Positions 52,522-60,640 of a stretch of 64,000 nt of DNA are shown one piece after another. Under the pieces are notes generated by a model. It was not told the DNA's origin and did no database searches. It saw only the letters and a list, made by a program, of their open reading frames with translations. The position numbers and the translations under genes are program-made. The stretch comes from Micromonospora sediminicola. GTDB taxonomy: Bacteria > Actinomycetota > Actinomycetes > Mycobacteriales > Micromonosporaceae. Positions within the stretch are counted from its first letter, which is position 1; each line of letters opens with the position of its first letter. The stretch lies in NCBI RefSeq assembly GCF_900089585.1, contig NZ_FLRH01000004.1, positions 1,853,001-1,917,000 on the forward strand, read 5' to 3'.

Positions 52522-53762
52522 CCGACCGGGCGGTCGAGGATCTGCTGCGCACGCTGGCGCCGCAGGTCCTCGGCGTGCTCGTGCGCCGGCACGGCCAGTT
52601 CTACGCCTGCGAGGACGCGGTCCAGGAGGCGCTGCTCGCCGCCGCCACCCAGTGGCCGGCGCAGGGCGTCCCGGACCATCCCCGGTCCTGGCTGGTCACG
52701 GTGGCCACCCGCCGGCTCACCGACGAGTGGCGCAGCGAGCACGCCCGCCGGGAGCGCGAGGTCGCGGTGGCGGTCCGGCAACCGGCGTACGCCGCCGTCG
52801 CGCCGGCCGCCGACGAGGAGCCGCCGAGCGGCGACGACACGCTGCGGCTGCTGCTCCTCTGCTGCCACCCGGCACTGCCGGTGAATGCCCAGGTGGCGCT
52901 CACGCTGCGCGCGGTGGGCGGCCTGAGCACCGCCGAGATCGCGCGGGCGTACCTGGTGCCGGAGGCCACCATGAGTCAGCGGATCCGCCGCGCCAAGCAG
53001 CGGATCGAGGCGAGCGGGGCGCGCTTCACGCTGCCCTCGCCGGCCGACCGGGACGAGCGGCTGGGCGCGGTGCTGCGCGTGCTCTACCTGATCTTCAACG
53101 AGGGCTACACCGCGTCCAGCGGCGACGCGCTGCACCGGGTCGAGCTGACCGGGGAGGCGATCCGGCTGGCCCGGGAGCTGCACCGGCTGCTCCCGACCGA
53201 CGGCGAGGTGGCCGGGCTGCTGGCCCTGATGTTGCTCACCGACGCGCACCGGGCGGCGCGCACCGCCCCGGACGGGGAGCTGGTACCGCTGTCCGAGCAG
53301 GATCGCACCCGGTGGGACCGGGCCGGGATCGACGAGGGCATCGCGCTGGTGACCGAGGCGTTGACCTGGTCGGCGCCGGGCCCGTACCAGGTGCAGGCGG
53401 CCATCGCGGCGGTGCACGCGGAGGCGCCCACCGCCGCCACCACGGACTGGCCGCAGATCGTGGCGCTCTACCGGGTGCTGGCCCGGATCGCCCCGAACCC
53501 GATGGTCACGCTGAACCAGGCGGTCGCGGTGGCGATGGTGGACGGGCCCCGCGCCGGCCTCGCACTGCTCGCGCCGCTGGACGCCGACGACCGCACGGCC
53601 GGCCACCACCGGCTCGCCGCCGTCCGCGCGCACCTGTTCGAGCTGGCCGGCGACCGCGTCGCCGCCCGGGCCGCCTACCTGGCCGCCGCGCGGGCCACCA
53701 CCAGCCTGCCCGAGCGCCGCTACCTGGAGGTACGCGCCGCCCGCCTGGCCGCCGACCGATGA
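52518..53762 (+). CDS. ECF42-type RNA polymerase sigma factor
   Basis: 414 residues from GTG 52518. Sigma2 region 'C-E-D-A-V-Q-E-A-L-L', sigma4 region with 'S-T-A-E-I-A-R-A-Y-L-V-P-E-A-T-M-S-Q-R', then a long C-terminal helical, TPR-like extension typical of ECF42. It lacks a linked anti-sigma gene; the upstream YCII/DGPF protein is the usual companion. A reductase gene follows, overlapping or 29 bases downstream depending on its start. Confidence 0.9.
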   Translation: MTDRAVEDLLRTLAPQVLGVLVRRHGQFYACEDAVQEALLAAATQWPAQGVPDHPRSWLVTVATRRLTDEWRSEHARREREVAVAVRQPAYAAVAPAADEEPPSGDDTLRLLLLCCHPALPVNAQVALTLRAVGGLSTAEIARAYLVPEATMSQRIRRAKQRIEASGARFTLPSPADRDERLGAVLRVLYLIFNEGYTASSGDALHRVELTGEAIRLARELHRLLPTDGEVAGLLALMLLTDAHRAARTAPDGELVPLSEQDRTRWDRAGIDEGIALVTEALTWSAPGPYQVQAAIAAVHAEAPTAATTDWPQIVALYRVLARIAPNPMVTLNQAVAVAMVDGPRAGLALLAPLDADDRTAGHHRLAAVRAHLFELAGDRVAARAAYLAAARATTSLPERRYLEVRAARLAADR

Positions 53763-53791
53763 GTTCCGGCGTCCCGGGAGGTCCACCCGTC

Positions 53792-54427
53792 ATGGGAGAG
53801 GTCTTCAGTCAACTGTCGATGTCGTTGGACGGCTATGTGGCGGCCCCGGGGCAGAGCCTGCAGGACCCGCTCGGGCGTGGCGGCCTGCGGCTGCACGAGT
53901 GGCTCTTCGCCACCGAGAGCTGGCGCGCGGAGCACGGCCTGAACGGCGGCGAGCGCGACGTCGACGCCGAGTTGGTCGAGGAGATGATCGAGGGCGTCGG
54001 CGCGTACGTGATGGGCCGGCGCATGTTCGGCGGCGGCGAGGGCCGGTGGGACCTCGGGTGGACCGGATGGTGGGGGGACGACCCACCGTTCCGGGTCCCG
54101 GTCTTCGTGCTGACCCACCACCGGAGGGAACCGCTGCCGATGGCGGGCGGTACGGAGTTCCACTTCGTCACCGACGGGATCGAGGCGGCGCTGGAGCGGG
54201 CCCGGGCGGCGGCCGGTGACCGGTCCGTCTGCGTGGCGGGAGGCGGCGGCACGGTACGCGGCTACCTGGCGGCGGGCCTGCTCGACTCGCTCTGGCTGCA
54301 CGTGGTGCCGATCGTGCTGGGCGGCGGCACGCCGTTGTTCGACGGGCCGCTGGACGTCGCCCTGGAGCAGGATCGGGTGGTCGCCGCACCCACCGTCACG
54401 CACATCCGCTACCGGGTGCGCCGCTGA
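53792..54427 (+). CDS. Dihydrofolate-reductase-like (RibD C-terminal) protein
   Basis: 211 residues from ATG 53792, with GGGAGG upstream; an overlapping ATG at 53759 would add 11 residues. 'S-Q-L-S-M-S-L-D-G-Y-V-A', 'Y-V-M-G-R-R-M-F', 'F-V-L-T-H-H' and 'V-C-V-A-G-G-G-G-T-V' match the DHFR/RibD-C reductase fold that uses NADPH. Probably in the ECF42 operon. Confidence 0.85.
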   Translation: MGEVFSQLSMSLDGYVAAPGQSLQDPLGRGGLRLHEWLFATESWRAEHGLNGGERDVDAELVEEMIEGVGAYVMGRRMFGGGEGRWDLGWTGWWGDDPPFRVPVFVLTHHRREPLPMAGGTEFHFVTDGIEAALERARAAAGDRSVCVAGGGGTVRGYLAAGLLDSLWLHVVPIVLGGGTPLFDGPLDVALEQDRVVAAPTVTHIRYRVRR

Positions 54428-54439
54428 CCCGGACGCACG

Positions 54440-54465
54440 CCGGGCCGGCCCGAAGGCCGGCCCGG
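54440..54465. terminator. Bidirectional hairpin terminator
   Basis: A perfect 11-bp stem (CCGGGCCGGCC with GGCCGGCCCGG) capped by CGAA lies between the convergent DHFR-like and csbD stops. GC-only stem without a T-tract. Confidence 0.6.
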
Positions 54466-54485
54466 TGGGGTGTGCGAGTCGTACG

Positions 54486-54659
54486 TCAGCTCTTGAAGGC
54501 GTCCTTGATCTTCTCGCCGGCCTGCTTGAGCTTGGCGCCGGCCTGGTCGTTGCGGCCCTCGGCCTCGAGGCGCTCGTTGTCGGTCGCCCGGCCGACGCCC
54601 TCCTTGACCTTGCCCGCGGTGTCCTGGGACGCGTTGTCGATCTTGTCGTCGAGACCCAT
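54486..54659 (-). CDS. CsbD-family stress protein
   Basis: 57 residues from ATG 54659 with GGAGGTTC upstream. 'D-K-I-D-N-A-S-Q-D-T-A-G-K-V-K-E' and 'Q-A-G-A-K-L-K-Q-A-G-E-K-I-K-D' are the CsbD pattern of amphipathic repeats. The family is induced by general stress; the mechanism is unknown. Confidence 0.88.
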   Translation of the reverse strand: MGLDDKIDNASQDTAGKVKEGVGRATDNERLEAEGRNDQAGAKLKQAGEKIKDAFKS

Positions 54660-54728
54660 GGTGAACCTCCACTCAGCAGTTGCGTGACGACAACTGGTTA
54701 CCCCGCCGGCCGCCGGCCCAATCACCTG

Positions 54729-56984
54729 TCACCCGATCGGGCGGAACCGCCGCAGACGCAGGCTGTTCGCCACCACGAACACCGACGAGAAGGCCATCGC
54801 CGCGCCGGCGAGCATCGGGTTGAGCAGCCCGGCTGCGGCCAGCGGCAGCGCCGCCACGTTGTAGGCGAACGCCCAGAACAGGTTGCCCTTGATGATCGCC
54901 AGGGTGCGGCGGGAGAGCCGGATGGCGTCCGCCGCGGCCCGCAGGTCGCCCCGGACCAGAGTCAGGTCGGCGGCCTCGATGGCCACGTCGGTGCCGGTGC
55001 CCATGGCCAGCCCGAGGTCGGCCCGGGCCAGCGCGGCGGCGTCGTTGACCCCGTCGCCGACCATGGCGACCACCCGGCCCTCGCCCTGGAGCCGCTCGAC
55101 CACGGCCACCTTGTCGGCGGGCAGCACCTCCGCGATCACCTCGTCGATGCCCACCTCGGCGGCCACCGCGTTCGCCACGGTGGCGTTGTCGCCGGTGAGC
55201 AGCACCGGGGTGAGCCCCAGGTCGCGCAGCCGGTCGACCGCCGCCCGGCTGGTCGGCTTCACCGCGTCGGCCACCGCGAGCACCCCCCGGGCCCGGCCGT
55301 CCCAGCCGGCCAGGACCGCCGTGCGGCCGGCGGCCTCCGCGCCGGTCGCCGCCCGCGCGACCTCCTCGGGTACGTCGAGACCACGCTCCCCCAGCAGCCG
55401 TGCCCGACCGACCACCACGCCGCGGCCGTCGACCGTGCCGGTCACGCCGAGCCCTTCGGCGTTGGCGAAGTCGGTGACCGCCGGCAGCGGCCCGGCGTCG
55501 ACCGCCGCCTCGGCCACCGCCCGGGCGATCGGATGCTCGGAGGCCGCCTCCAGCGCGCCGGCCAGCCGGAGCAGTTCCCCGGCGTCCTCGCCGTCGGCGG
55601 GCAGCACCTCGGCCAGCGCCATCCGCCCGGTGGTGACGGTGCCGGTCTTGTCCAGCACCACGGTGTCGACCTGTCGGGTGGACTCCAGCACCTCCGGCCC
55701 CTTGATCAGCACGCCGAGCTGCGCGCCGCGCCCGGTGCCGACCAGCAGCGCGGTCGGGGTGGCCAGGCCGAGCGCGCAGGGGCAGGCGATGATGAGCACG
55801 GCCACGGCGGCGGTGAACGCGGCGGTCGGACCGGCGCCGGTGCCGAGCCACCAGCCCAGCGTGCCGGCGGCCAGGGCGATCACGATCGGCACGAAGACCC
55901 CGGAGATCCGGTCGGCCAGCCGCTGCACGGCCGCCTTGCCGGTCTGTGCCTGCTCCACCAGCCGGGCCATCTGGGCGAGCTGGGTGTCCCCGCCGATCCG
56001 GGTGGCGCGGACCACCAGCCGACCACCGGCGTTGACGGTCGCGCCCACCACGGCGTCGCCCGGCCCGACCTCGACCGGCACGGATTCGCCGGTGAGCATG
56101 CTGGCGTCGACCGCGGAGGTGCCCTCCTCGACCACCCCGTCGGTGGCGATCTTCTCCCCGGGCCGGACCACGAACCGGTCGGAGACCGCGAGCTGGTCGA
56201 CCGGGACCCGGGTCTCCTGCCCGCCGCGCAGCACCGCCACGTCCTTCGCGCCCAGTTCGAGCAGGGCACGCAGGGCGGAGCCGGCGGTGCGCTTGGCACG
56301 GGCCTCGAAGTAACGCCCGGCCAGGATGAAGACGGTCACCCCGGCGGCGGCCTCCAGGTAGATGTTGCCGGCGCCGTCGCCCCGGGTGATGTCGAACCGG
56401 AACGGGTGCGTCATCCCGGGCATGCCGGCGTCGCCGAGGAAGAGCGCCCAGAGCGACCAGCCGAACGCGGCCAGCGTGCCGAGCGAGACCAGGGTGTCCA
56501 TGGTCGCCGCGCCGTGGCGCAGGTTGACCAGCGCGGCCCGGTGGAACGGCAGCCCGCCCCACACCACCACCGGAGCGGCCAGCGTGAGCGAGGCCCACTG
56601 CCAGTGGTCGAACTGCCAGGCCGGCACCATGGCCAGCACGATCACCGGCAGGGTCAGCACCGCCGAGACCCACAACCGGGTACGCGCCCCGCGCAGCTCG
56701 TCCACCGGCTCGGCGCTCATGGTCGCGTCGGCCCGGGCGGGCGGCGGTGGCACCGCGGCCGTGTAGCCGGTCTTCTCCACGGTGGCGATCAGGTCGTCCG
56801 GCGTGACCTCGTCGGCGTACCGGACGGTGGCCTTCTCGGTGGCGTAGTTCACCGTGGCCTCGACGCCGTCCATCCGGTTGAGCTTCTTCTCGATCCGGGC
56901 GGCGCACGACGCGCAGGTCATGCCGCCGATCGCGAGTTCGATCAGGTTCGGCGCGGTCGGGAGCGTCTTTCCCGTGGTGGTCAT
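54729..56984 (-). CDS. copA: Copper-translocating P-type ATPase CopA
   Basis: 751 residues from ATG 56984 with GGGGAGGTG upstream. N-terminal HMA domain with C24-x-x-C27 ('G-M-T-C-A-S-C-A-A-R'), TM helices, actuator 'T-G-E-S-V-P-V', the P1B motif C-P-C in 'I-I-A-C-P-C-A-L-G', D-K-T-G-T and 'G-D-G-V-N-D-A-A-A-L'. Exports Cu(I). It lies in a copper cluster with copZ and csoR, downstream of a His-rich protein gene. Confidence 0.93.
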   Translation of the reverse strand: MTTTGKTLPTAPNLIELAIGGMTCASCAARIEKKLNRMDGVEATVNYATEKATVRYADEVTPDDLIATVEKTGYTAAVPPPPARADATMSAEPVDELRGARTRLWVSAVLTLPVIVLAMVPAWQFDHWQWASLTLAAPVVVWGGLPFHRAALVNLRHGAATMDTLVSLGTLAAFGWSLWALFLGDAGMPGMTHPFRFDITRGDGAGNIYLEAAAGVTVFILAGRYFEARAKRTAGSALRALLELGAKDVAVLRGGQETRVPVDQLAVSDRFVVRPGEKIATDGVVEEGTSAVDASMLTGESVPVEVGPGDAVVGATVNAGGRLVVRATRIGGDTQLAQMARLVEQAQTGKAAVQRLADRISGVFVPIVIALAAGTLGWWLGTGAGPTAAFTAAVAVLIIACPCALGLATPTALLVGTGRGAQLGVLIKGPEVLESTRQVDTVVLDKTGTVTTGRMALAEVLPADGEDAGELLRLAGALEAASEHPIARAVAEAAVDAGPLPAVTDFANAEGLGVTGTVDGRGVVVGRARLLGERGLDVPEEVARAATGAEAAGRTAVLAGWDGRARGVLAVADAVKPTSRAAVDRLRDLGLTPVLLTGDNATVANAVAAEVGIDEVIAEVLPADKVAVVERLQGEGRVVAMVGDGVNDAAALARADLGLAMGTGTDVAIEAADLTLVRGDLRAAADAIRLSRRTLAIIKGNLFWAFAYNVAALPLAAAGLLNPMLAGAAMAFSSVFVVANSLRLRRFRPIG

Positions 56985-57000
56985 CGCGGCACCTCCCCGG

Positions 57001-57960
57001 TCAACTGTGCCCGTGCCCCGGGGTGCCGTGTCCGGCGTCCGGGGTCGGTGCGGTGGTGGTCGCCGGCCCGGTGGGCGCCGGCGGGGCCTGGTCGCCGGCC
57101 ACGACGGTGAACTCGGCGGTGTGCACCGCGTCGCCGTGCCGGAAGTCCAGGTAGAGACGGTACGCGCCGGCCGACGGCACCTCCGCCGCGAACGTGACCG
57201 CCGGCCCGGCCGGCGTGCGCCCGTCGCCGGGCGTGCCCTCCGGGTGCACGTGCAGGTAGGCCAGGTCACCCTGGCGCAGCGCCACCAGGTGGCCGTACGC
57301 CCCGAGGTAGGGCTGGAGGTCGGTGACCGGCCGGCCGTCCCGGCTGACCGAGAGCGTGAGCCGGCTGGTGCGGCCGGGCTCCGGCGCGCCGGTGAGCGTG
57401 ACGGTGTAGCCGTCGACCGTGGTGCTGGTGGCCGGTGGCGGCAACGGTCGCGCGGCCAGCGTGCCGGGGACGGTGACGTCGACGCCGAGCGTCAACGGCT
57501 CGCCGCCGGTCGGGGTGAAGTCGGCGAACGCCCGCCACACGCCCGGCCCGGCGAGCGGTGAGGCGACCCGCCAGGTGCCGTCGTCGGCCAGCTCCGGGTG
57601 CACGTGCCGGAAGCCGGAGAGGTCGCGGCGGGCGACGATCAGGTGCATGCGCTTGTCGTGGGCCACGTCGTAGCGGGTGACCGGCCGGCCGTCCGGCCCG
57701 GTGATCCGGAACGCGAACTGCCCCTCGGGCGCGGCCGTCGGCTGGAACGTGTAGCCGCGCTCGGAGACGAGCAGCCCGCCGGGCAGGCGGGCGGCCGCCT
57801 CCCCGGCGTGACCCTGGTCGCCGTGGCCGGCGTCGGTGTCGTCGTGGCGGGTGTCGGCGGCCGGGGCGTCGGGACCGGCCACGTGACCGATCCCGTACGC
57901 CGCGCCGAACACCGCCACGAGGCCGAGGGCGAAGCCGCTCAGCTTCGTCGCCGTGTTCAT
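57001..57960 (-). CDS. Exported His-rich protein of the copper cluster
   Basis: 319 residues from ATG 57960 with CGAGGAGAC upstream. One N-terminal hydrophobic helix (signal or anchor), a His/Asp-rich stretch (residues about 37-52), then beta-rich extracytoplasmic domains with repeated H-x-H ('F-R-H-V-H-P-E-L', 'Y-L-H-V-H-P-E-G') and a tail ending G-H-G-H-S. It precedes copA in the operon and is preceded by copZ, so a copper-binding or handling role outside the membrane is inferred. No enzyme motif seen. Confidence 0.75.
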   Translation of the reverse strand: MNTATKLSGFALGLVAVFGAAYGIGHVAGPDAPAADTRHDDTDAGHGDQGHAGEAAARLPGGLLVSERGYTFQPTAAPEGQFAFRITGPDGRPVTRYDVAHDKRMHLIVARRDLSGFRHVHPELADDGTWRVASPLAGPGVWRAFADFTPTGGEPLTLGVDVTVPGTLAARPLPPPATSTTVDGYTVTLTGAPEPGRTSRLTLSVSRDGRPVTDLQPYLGAYGHLVALRQGDLAYLHVHPEGTPGDGRTPAGPAVTFAAEVPSAGAYRLYLDFRHGDAVHTAEFTVVAGDQAPPAPTGPATTTAPTPDAGHGTPGHGHS

Positions 57961-57994
57961 GGTGTCTCCTCGTGTCGTCGGGTCCGTGAACCCG

Positions 57995-58201
57995 TCACGC
58001 CCCGACGAGGTCGTAACCGGCCTCGTCCACGGCGGCGCGTACGGCGTCCGCGTCCAGCGGGCTCCGGCTGGTGACGGTGACCCGGCCGGTGGCCAGGTCG
58101 ATCTGGACGTCGGTGACGTCCGGCAGCGCGCTCAGCTCGGTGCTCACCGCGGTGACGCAGTGCCCGCAGGTCATGCCCCGCACCTGGTAGGTGGTCTCCA
58201 T
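57995..58201 (-). CDS. copZ: CopZ-like copper chaperone
   Basis: 68 residues from ATG 58201 with GGAGGGACG upstream. A single HMA domain with M-T-C-G-H-C and the ferredoxin-like fold ('V-T-D-V-Q-I-D-L-A-T-G-R-V-T-V'). It carries Cu(I) to CopA. It is first in the copZ / His-rich / copA operon, divergent from csoR. Confidence 0.9.
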   Translation of the reverse strand: METTYQVRGMTCGHCVTAVSTELSALPDVTDVQIDLATGRVTVTSRSPLDADAVRAAVDEAGYDLVGA

Positions 58202-58219
58202 CGCGTCCCTCCGATCTCA

Positions 58220-58234
58220 TACCCCCCTGGGGTA
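58220..58234. promoter_or_regulatory. CsoR-type operator 1 (copZ side)
   Basis: TACCCCCCTGGGGTA, a nearly perfect palindrome of the G-tract CsoR type, 19 bases upstream of the copZ ATG. It lies between the divergent copZ and csoR genes. Confidence 0.8.
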
Positions 58235-58251
58235 CTCATCGCACGTTAGCA

Positions 58252-58266
58252 TACCCCCGAGGGGTA
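58252..58266. promoter_or_regulatory. CsoR-type operator 2 (csoR side)
   Basis: TACCCCCGAGGGGTA, 17 bases upstream of the csoR ATG. Its centre lies 32 bases from that of operator 1, about three helical turns, so both could be bound on one face of the DNA. Confidence 0.8.
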
Positions 58267-58282
58267 CGCTATCCTCGATCTC

Positions 58283-58582
58283 ATGACCACGCCGCCCACC
58301 CCGACCCGGGGCTACACCGCCAGCAAGGACCAGCTCCTCGCCCGGCTCCGCCGCATCGAGGGTCAGGTCCGGGGGATCGAGAAGATGGTCGAGGACGACC
58401 GCTACTGCATCGACGTGCTGACCCAGATCTCGGCCATCCAGGCCGCGCTGGACAAGGTCGGCCTGGGCCTGCTGGACGGGCACGCCCGGCACTGCATGCA
58501 CGAGGGGGCCGCCGAGGGCCGGGCCGACGAGATGGCGTCCGAGATGATGGCCGCCGTCGGCCGCCTGATGAAGCGCGGCTGA
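58283..58582 (+). CDS. csoR: CsoR copper-sensing repressor
   Basis: 99 residues from ATG 58283. All-helical CsoR fold with the Cu(I) ligands C42, H67 and C71, spaced exactly as C36-H61-C65 of the M. tuberculosis protein, and 'R-L-R-R-I-E-G-Q-V-R-G-I' near the start. It should repress the divergent copper genes through the two operators and release them on binding Cu(I). Confidence 0.93.
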   Translation: MTTPPTPTRGYTASKDQLLARLRRIEGQVRGIEKMVEDDRYCIDVLTQISAIQAALDKVGLGLLDGHARHCMHEGAAEGRADEMASEMMAAVGRLMKRG

Positions 58583-58708
58583 CCGGGACCTCCGTCCCCC
58601 GGGACGGGCCGCCCGACCCGGTCCGGCGACCGGCCGGGAGACGTACCGTCGAGGTGGCCGGGCCCGGCGACCGCGCCGACCCGGAGCCGACGGACGGAGG
58701 GCGGCCGG

Positions 58709-58918
58709 ATGATGTGGTCGGGCCCGATGATGGGCTGGATGTGGATCTGGTCTTTGCTGGTGCTGGCGGTGCTGGCGGGGCTCGTCTGGTTCGTGGTGCG
58801 GATGCCCGGTCCGGACCGCGCGCCGCCCGGCACGGCCCGGCGCATTCTCGACGAGCGGTACGCCCGCGGCGAGATCGACGAGGACGACTACCGACGGCGA
58901 CGCGCCGGCCTGGCCTGA
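58709..58918 (+). CDS. SHOCT-domain membrane protein
   Basis: 69 residues from ATG 58709 (second ATG 58712) with GGAGGG upstream. A Met/Trp-rich start, one TM helix, then the SHOCT motif 'A-R-R-I-L-D-E-R-Y-A-R-G-E-I-D-E-D-D-Y-R'. It follows csoR by 126 bases; a link to copper is possible because of its Met-rich end. Confidence 0.85.
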   Translation: MMWSGPMMGWMWIWSLLVLAVLAGLVWFVVRMPGPDRAPPGTARRILDERYARGEIDEDDYRRRRAGLA

Positions 58919-59061
58919 CCCGGCGTCCACCGGCGGCGCGGGCCGGCCTGGCTACCATGGCCGGGCGACGACCCGGGCGTGATCCCCACGCGTCCGCGCC
59001 GGCCCCGGTGACCCGACCGGTCCGGTGACCCGGTTCCGCCGCGACCGTTGGGAGAGACGCC

Positions 59062-60351
59062 GTGGGCGCCGATCACACCCGTCCCGCAGCCGCCGCGCCG
59101 CCGGGCGTACGCCGGCTCCTGATCGCCACCGTGGTGCCGCTCTTCGTGCTCACCGTGATCGCGGCGCTGGTGCTCTGGCCCCAGGCGGACCGCGACCCGG
59201 TGGACGGCGGCGCGGACGTGCCGCGCTACCACGGCACGGTGACCCGGGTGGTGACCGAGCCCTGCCCGCCGACGCCCGAGTCGCCCGAGGGCGACACCGG
59301 CGGCCCCTGCGGCACCGTGACCGTCGCCGCCGAGCAGGGGCCGGACGCGGGCCGGCAGGTCGAGACGCCGGTCCCCACCGGACCCGGCGCGCCCCGGGTC
59401 GCGGTCGGCGACGAGGTGGTCCTGGTCGAGCTGGTCGACCCGGGCGACCCGTCGGTGAAGACCTACAACATCGCCGAGCACCAGCGCGGTACGCCGCTGA
59501 TCTGGCTGGTGGCCCTCTTCGCTGCCGCGATCGTGGCGTTCGGCCGCTGGCGCGGGCTGGCCGCGCTCGGCGGACTGGTGGCCAGCTTCGCCATCCTGCT
59601 CGGCTTCGTGCTCCCCGGCATCGGCGCCGGGCAGTCGCCGCTGCTGGTGGCGATCGTCGGCGCCGCACTGATCATGTTCGTGGTGCTCTACCTGACCCAC
59701 GGGATCACCGCGCAGACGTCGGTGGCGGTGCTGGGCACGCTCGGCAGCCTGGTGATCACCGGAGTGCTGGGCACGCTGGCCACCGCCGCCACCCACCTGA
59801 CCGGCTTCGGCAGCGAGGACGCCACCACGCTGTCGATGTTCCAGGGTGACGTGGACCTGCACGGACTGTTGCTGGCCGGCATCATCATCGGTTCGCTCGG
59901 CGTGCTGGACGACGTCACCGTCACCCAGGCGGCCACCGTCACCGAGCTGGCGCACGCCAACCCGGGGCTGTCCCGACGGCAGCTCTACCGGGCGGCCACC
60001 CGGGTGGGTCGGGCGCACATCGCGTCCACCGTCAACACCATCGTGCTGGCCTACGCGGGCGCCTCGCTGCCGCTGCTGCTCCTGCTGGTCGCCGACTCCC
60101 GCCCGGTGGGTCAGCTGCTCACCAGCGAGTTCCTCGCCCAGGAGATCGTCCGTAGCGCGGTGGCCACGCTCGGCCTGATCGCCGCCGTACCGCTGACCAC
60201 CGCGCTGGCCGCGGTCGTGACCACCGCCGGTCGCGCCGGGCGGGCCGCCGGACCCGCGACGCCCCGGCCGCCGTCGCCCCGGGAGGACGCGTGGGAGGCG
60301 CTCGGCGAGGGCCGGTCCGGCGGGGGCAGGAGCACGGAGGCCGCATGGTGA
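59062..60351 (+). CDS. YibE/F-like family membrane protein
   Basis: 429 residues from GTG 59062 with GGGAGAG upstream. An N-terminal TM helix, an extracytoplasmic beta-rich domain (about 50-135), then about seven TM helices with 'G-V-L-D-D-V-T-V-T-Q-A-A-T-V' and 'I-V-L-A-Y-A-G-A-S-L-P', the YibE/F pattern. Function unknown. The tail is Pro/Arg/Glu-rich. Confidence 0.85.
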   Translation: MGADHTRPAAAAPPGVRRLLIATVVPLFVLTVIAALVLWPQADRDPVDGGADVPRYHGTVTRVVTEPCPPTPESPEGDTGGPCGTVTVAAEQGPDAGRQVETPVPTGPGAPRVAVGDEVVLVELVDPGDPSVKTYNIAEHQRGTPLIWLVALFAAAIVAFGRWRGLAALGGLVASFAILLGFVLPGIGAGQSPLLVAIVGAALIMFVVLYLTHGITAQTSVAVLGTLGSLVITGVLGTLATAATHLTGFGSEDATTLSMFQGDVDLHGLLLAGIIIGSLGVLDDVTVTQAATVTELAHANPGLSRRQLYRAATRVGRAHIASTVNTIVLAYAGASLPLLLLLVADSRPVGQLLTSEFLAQEIVRSAVATLGLIAAVPLTTALAAVVTTAGRAGRAAGPATPRPPSPREDAWEALGEGRSGGGRSTEAAW

Positions 60352-60463
60352 CACTCCGCAGCGTAACGGCCGATTCCAAACGCGATGCTGGTCACGCTGG
60401 GCGGTGGCGAATTCTCGCGATTGGTCGGCTTCCGGACGTAGATCCCCGGGAGTGGTCTCGGGT

Positions 60464-60626
60464 AACCTCGCTGCCGGTCACCGCCGAAGGCGCGCACCGG
60501 CGCCTGCGGTGCCGCCGCCCAATCGCCTCCGGGCGAGCCGGGGAACCAGGTACATGGGGTGAATCCGCGCCAGCGGAAGGGGCCGCTTCCGTCCCGAACC
60601 CGTCAGCTAACCCGGTCGGCGGTCGA
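60464..60626 (+). ncRNA. c-di-AMP (ydaO-type) riboswitch
   Basis: Conserved blocks are in order: CACCGCCGAAGGCG (about 60479-60492), AGCCGGGGAACCA (60536-60548), GGGGTGAATC (60556-60565), and CCCGAACCCGTCAGCTAACC with GGTCGGCGG (60593-60622), ending about 20 bases before the GTG of the downstream gene. This is the ydaO/yuaA riboswitch, which binds c-di-AMP and usually turns off cell-wall hydrolase genes in actinobacteria. The 5' limit is approximate. Confidence 0.9.
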
Positions 60627-60640
60627 CGGAAGGGAACACT

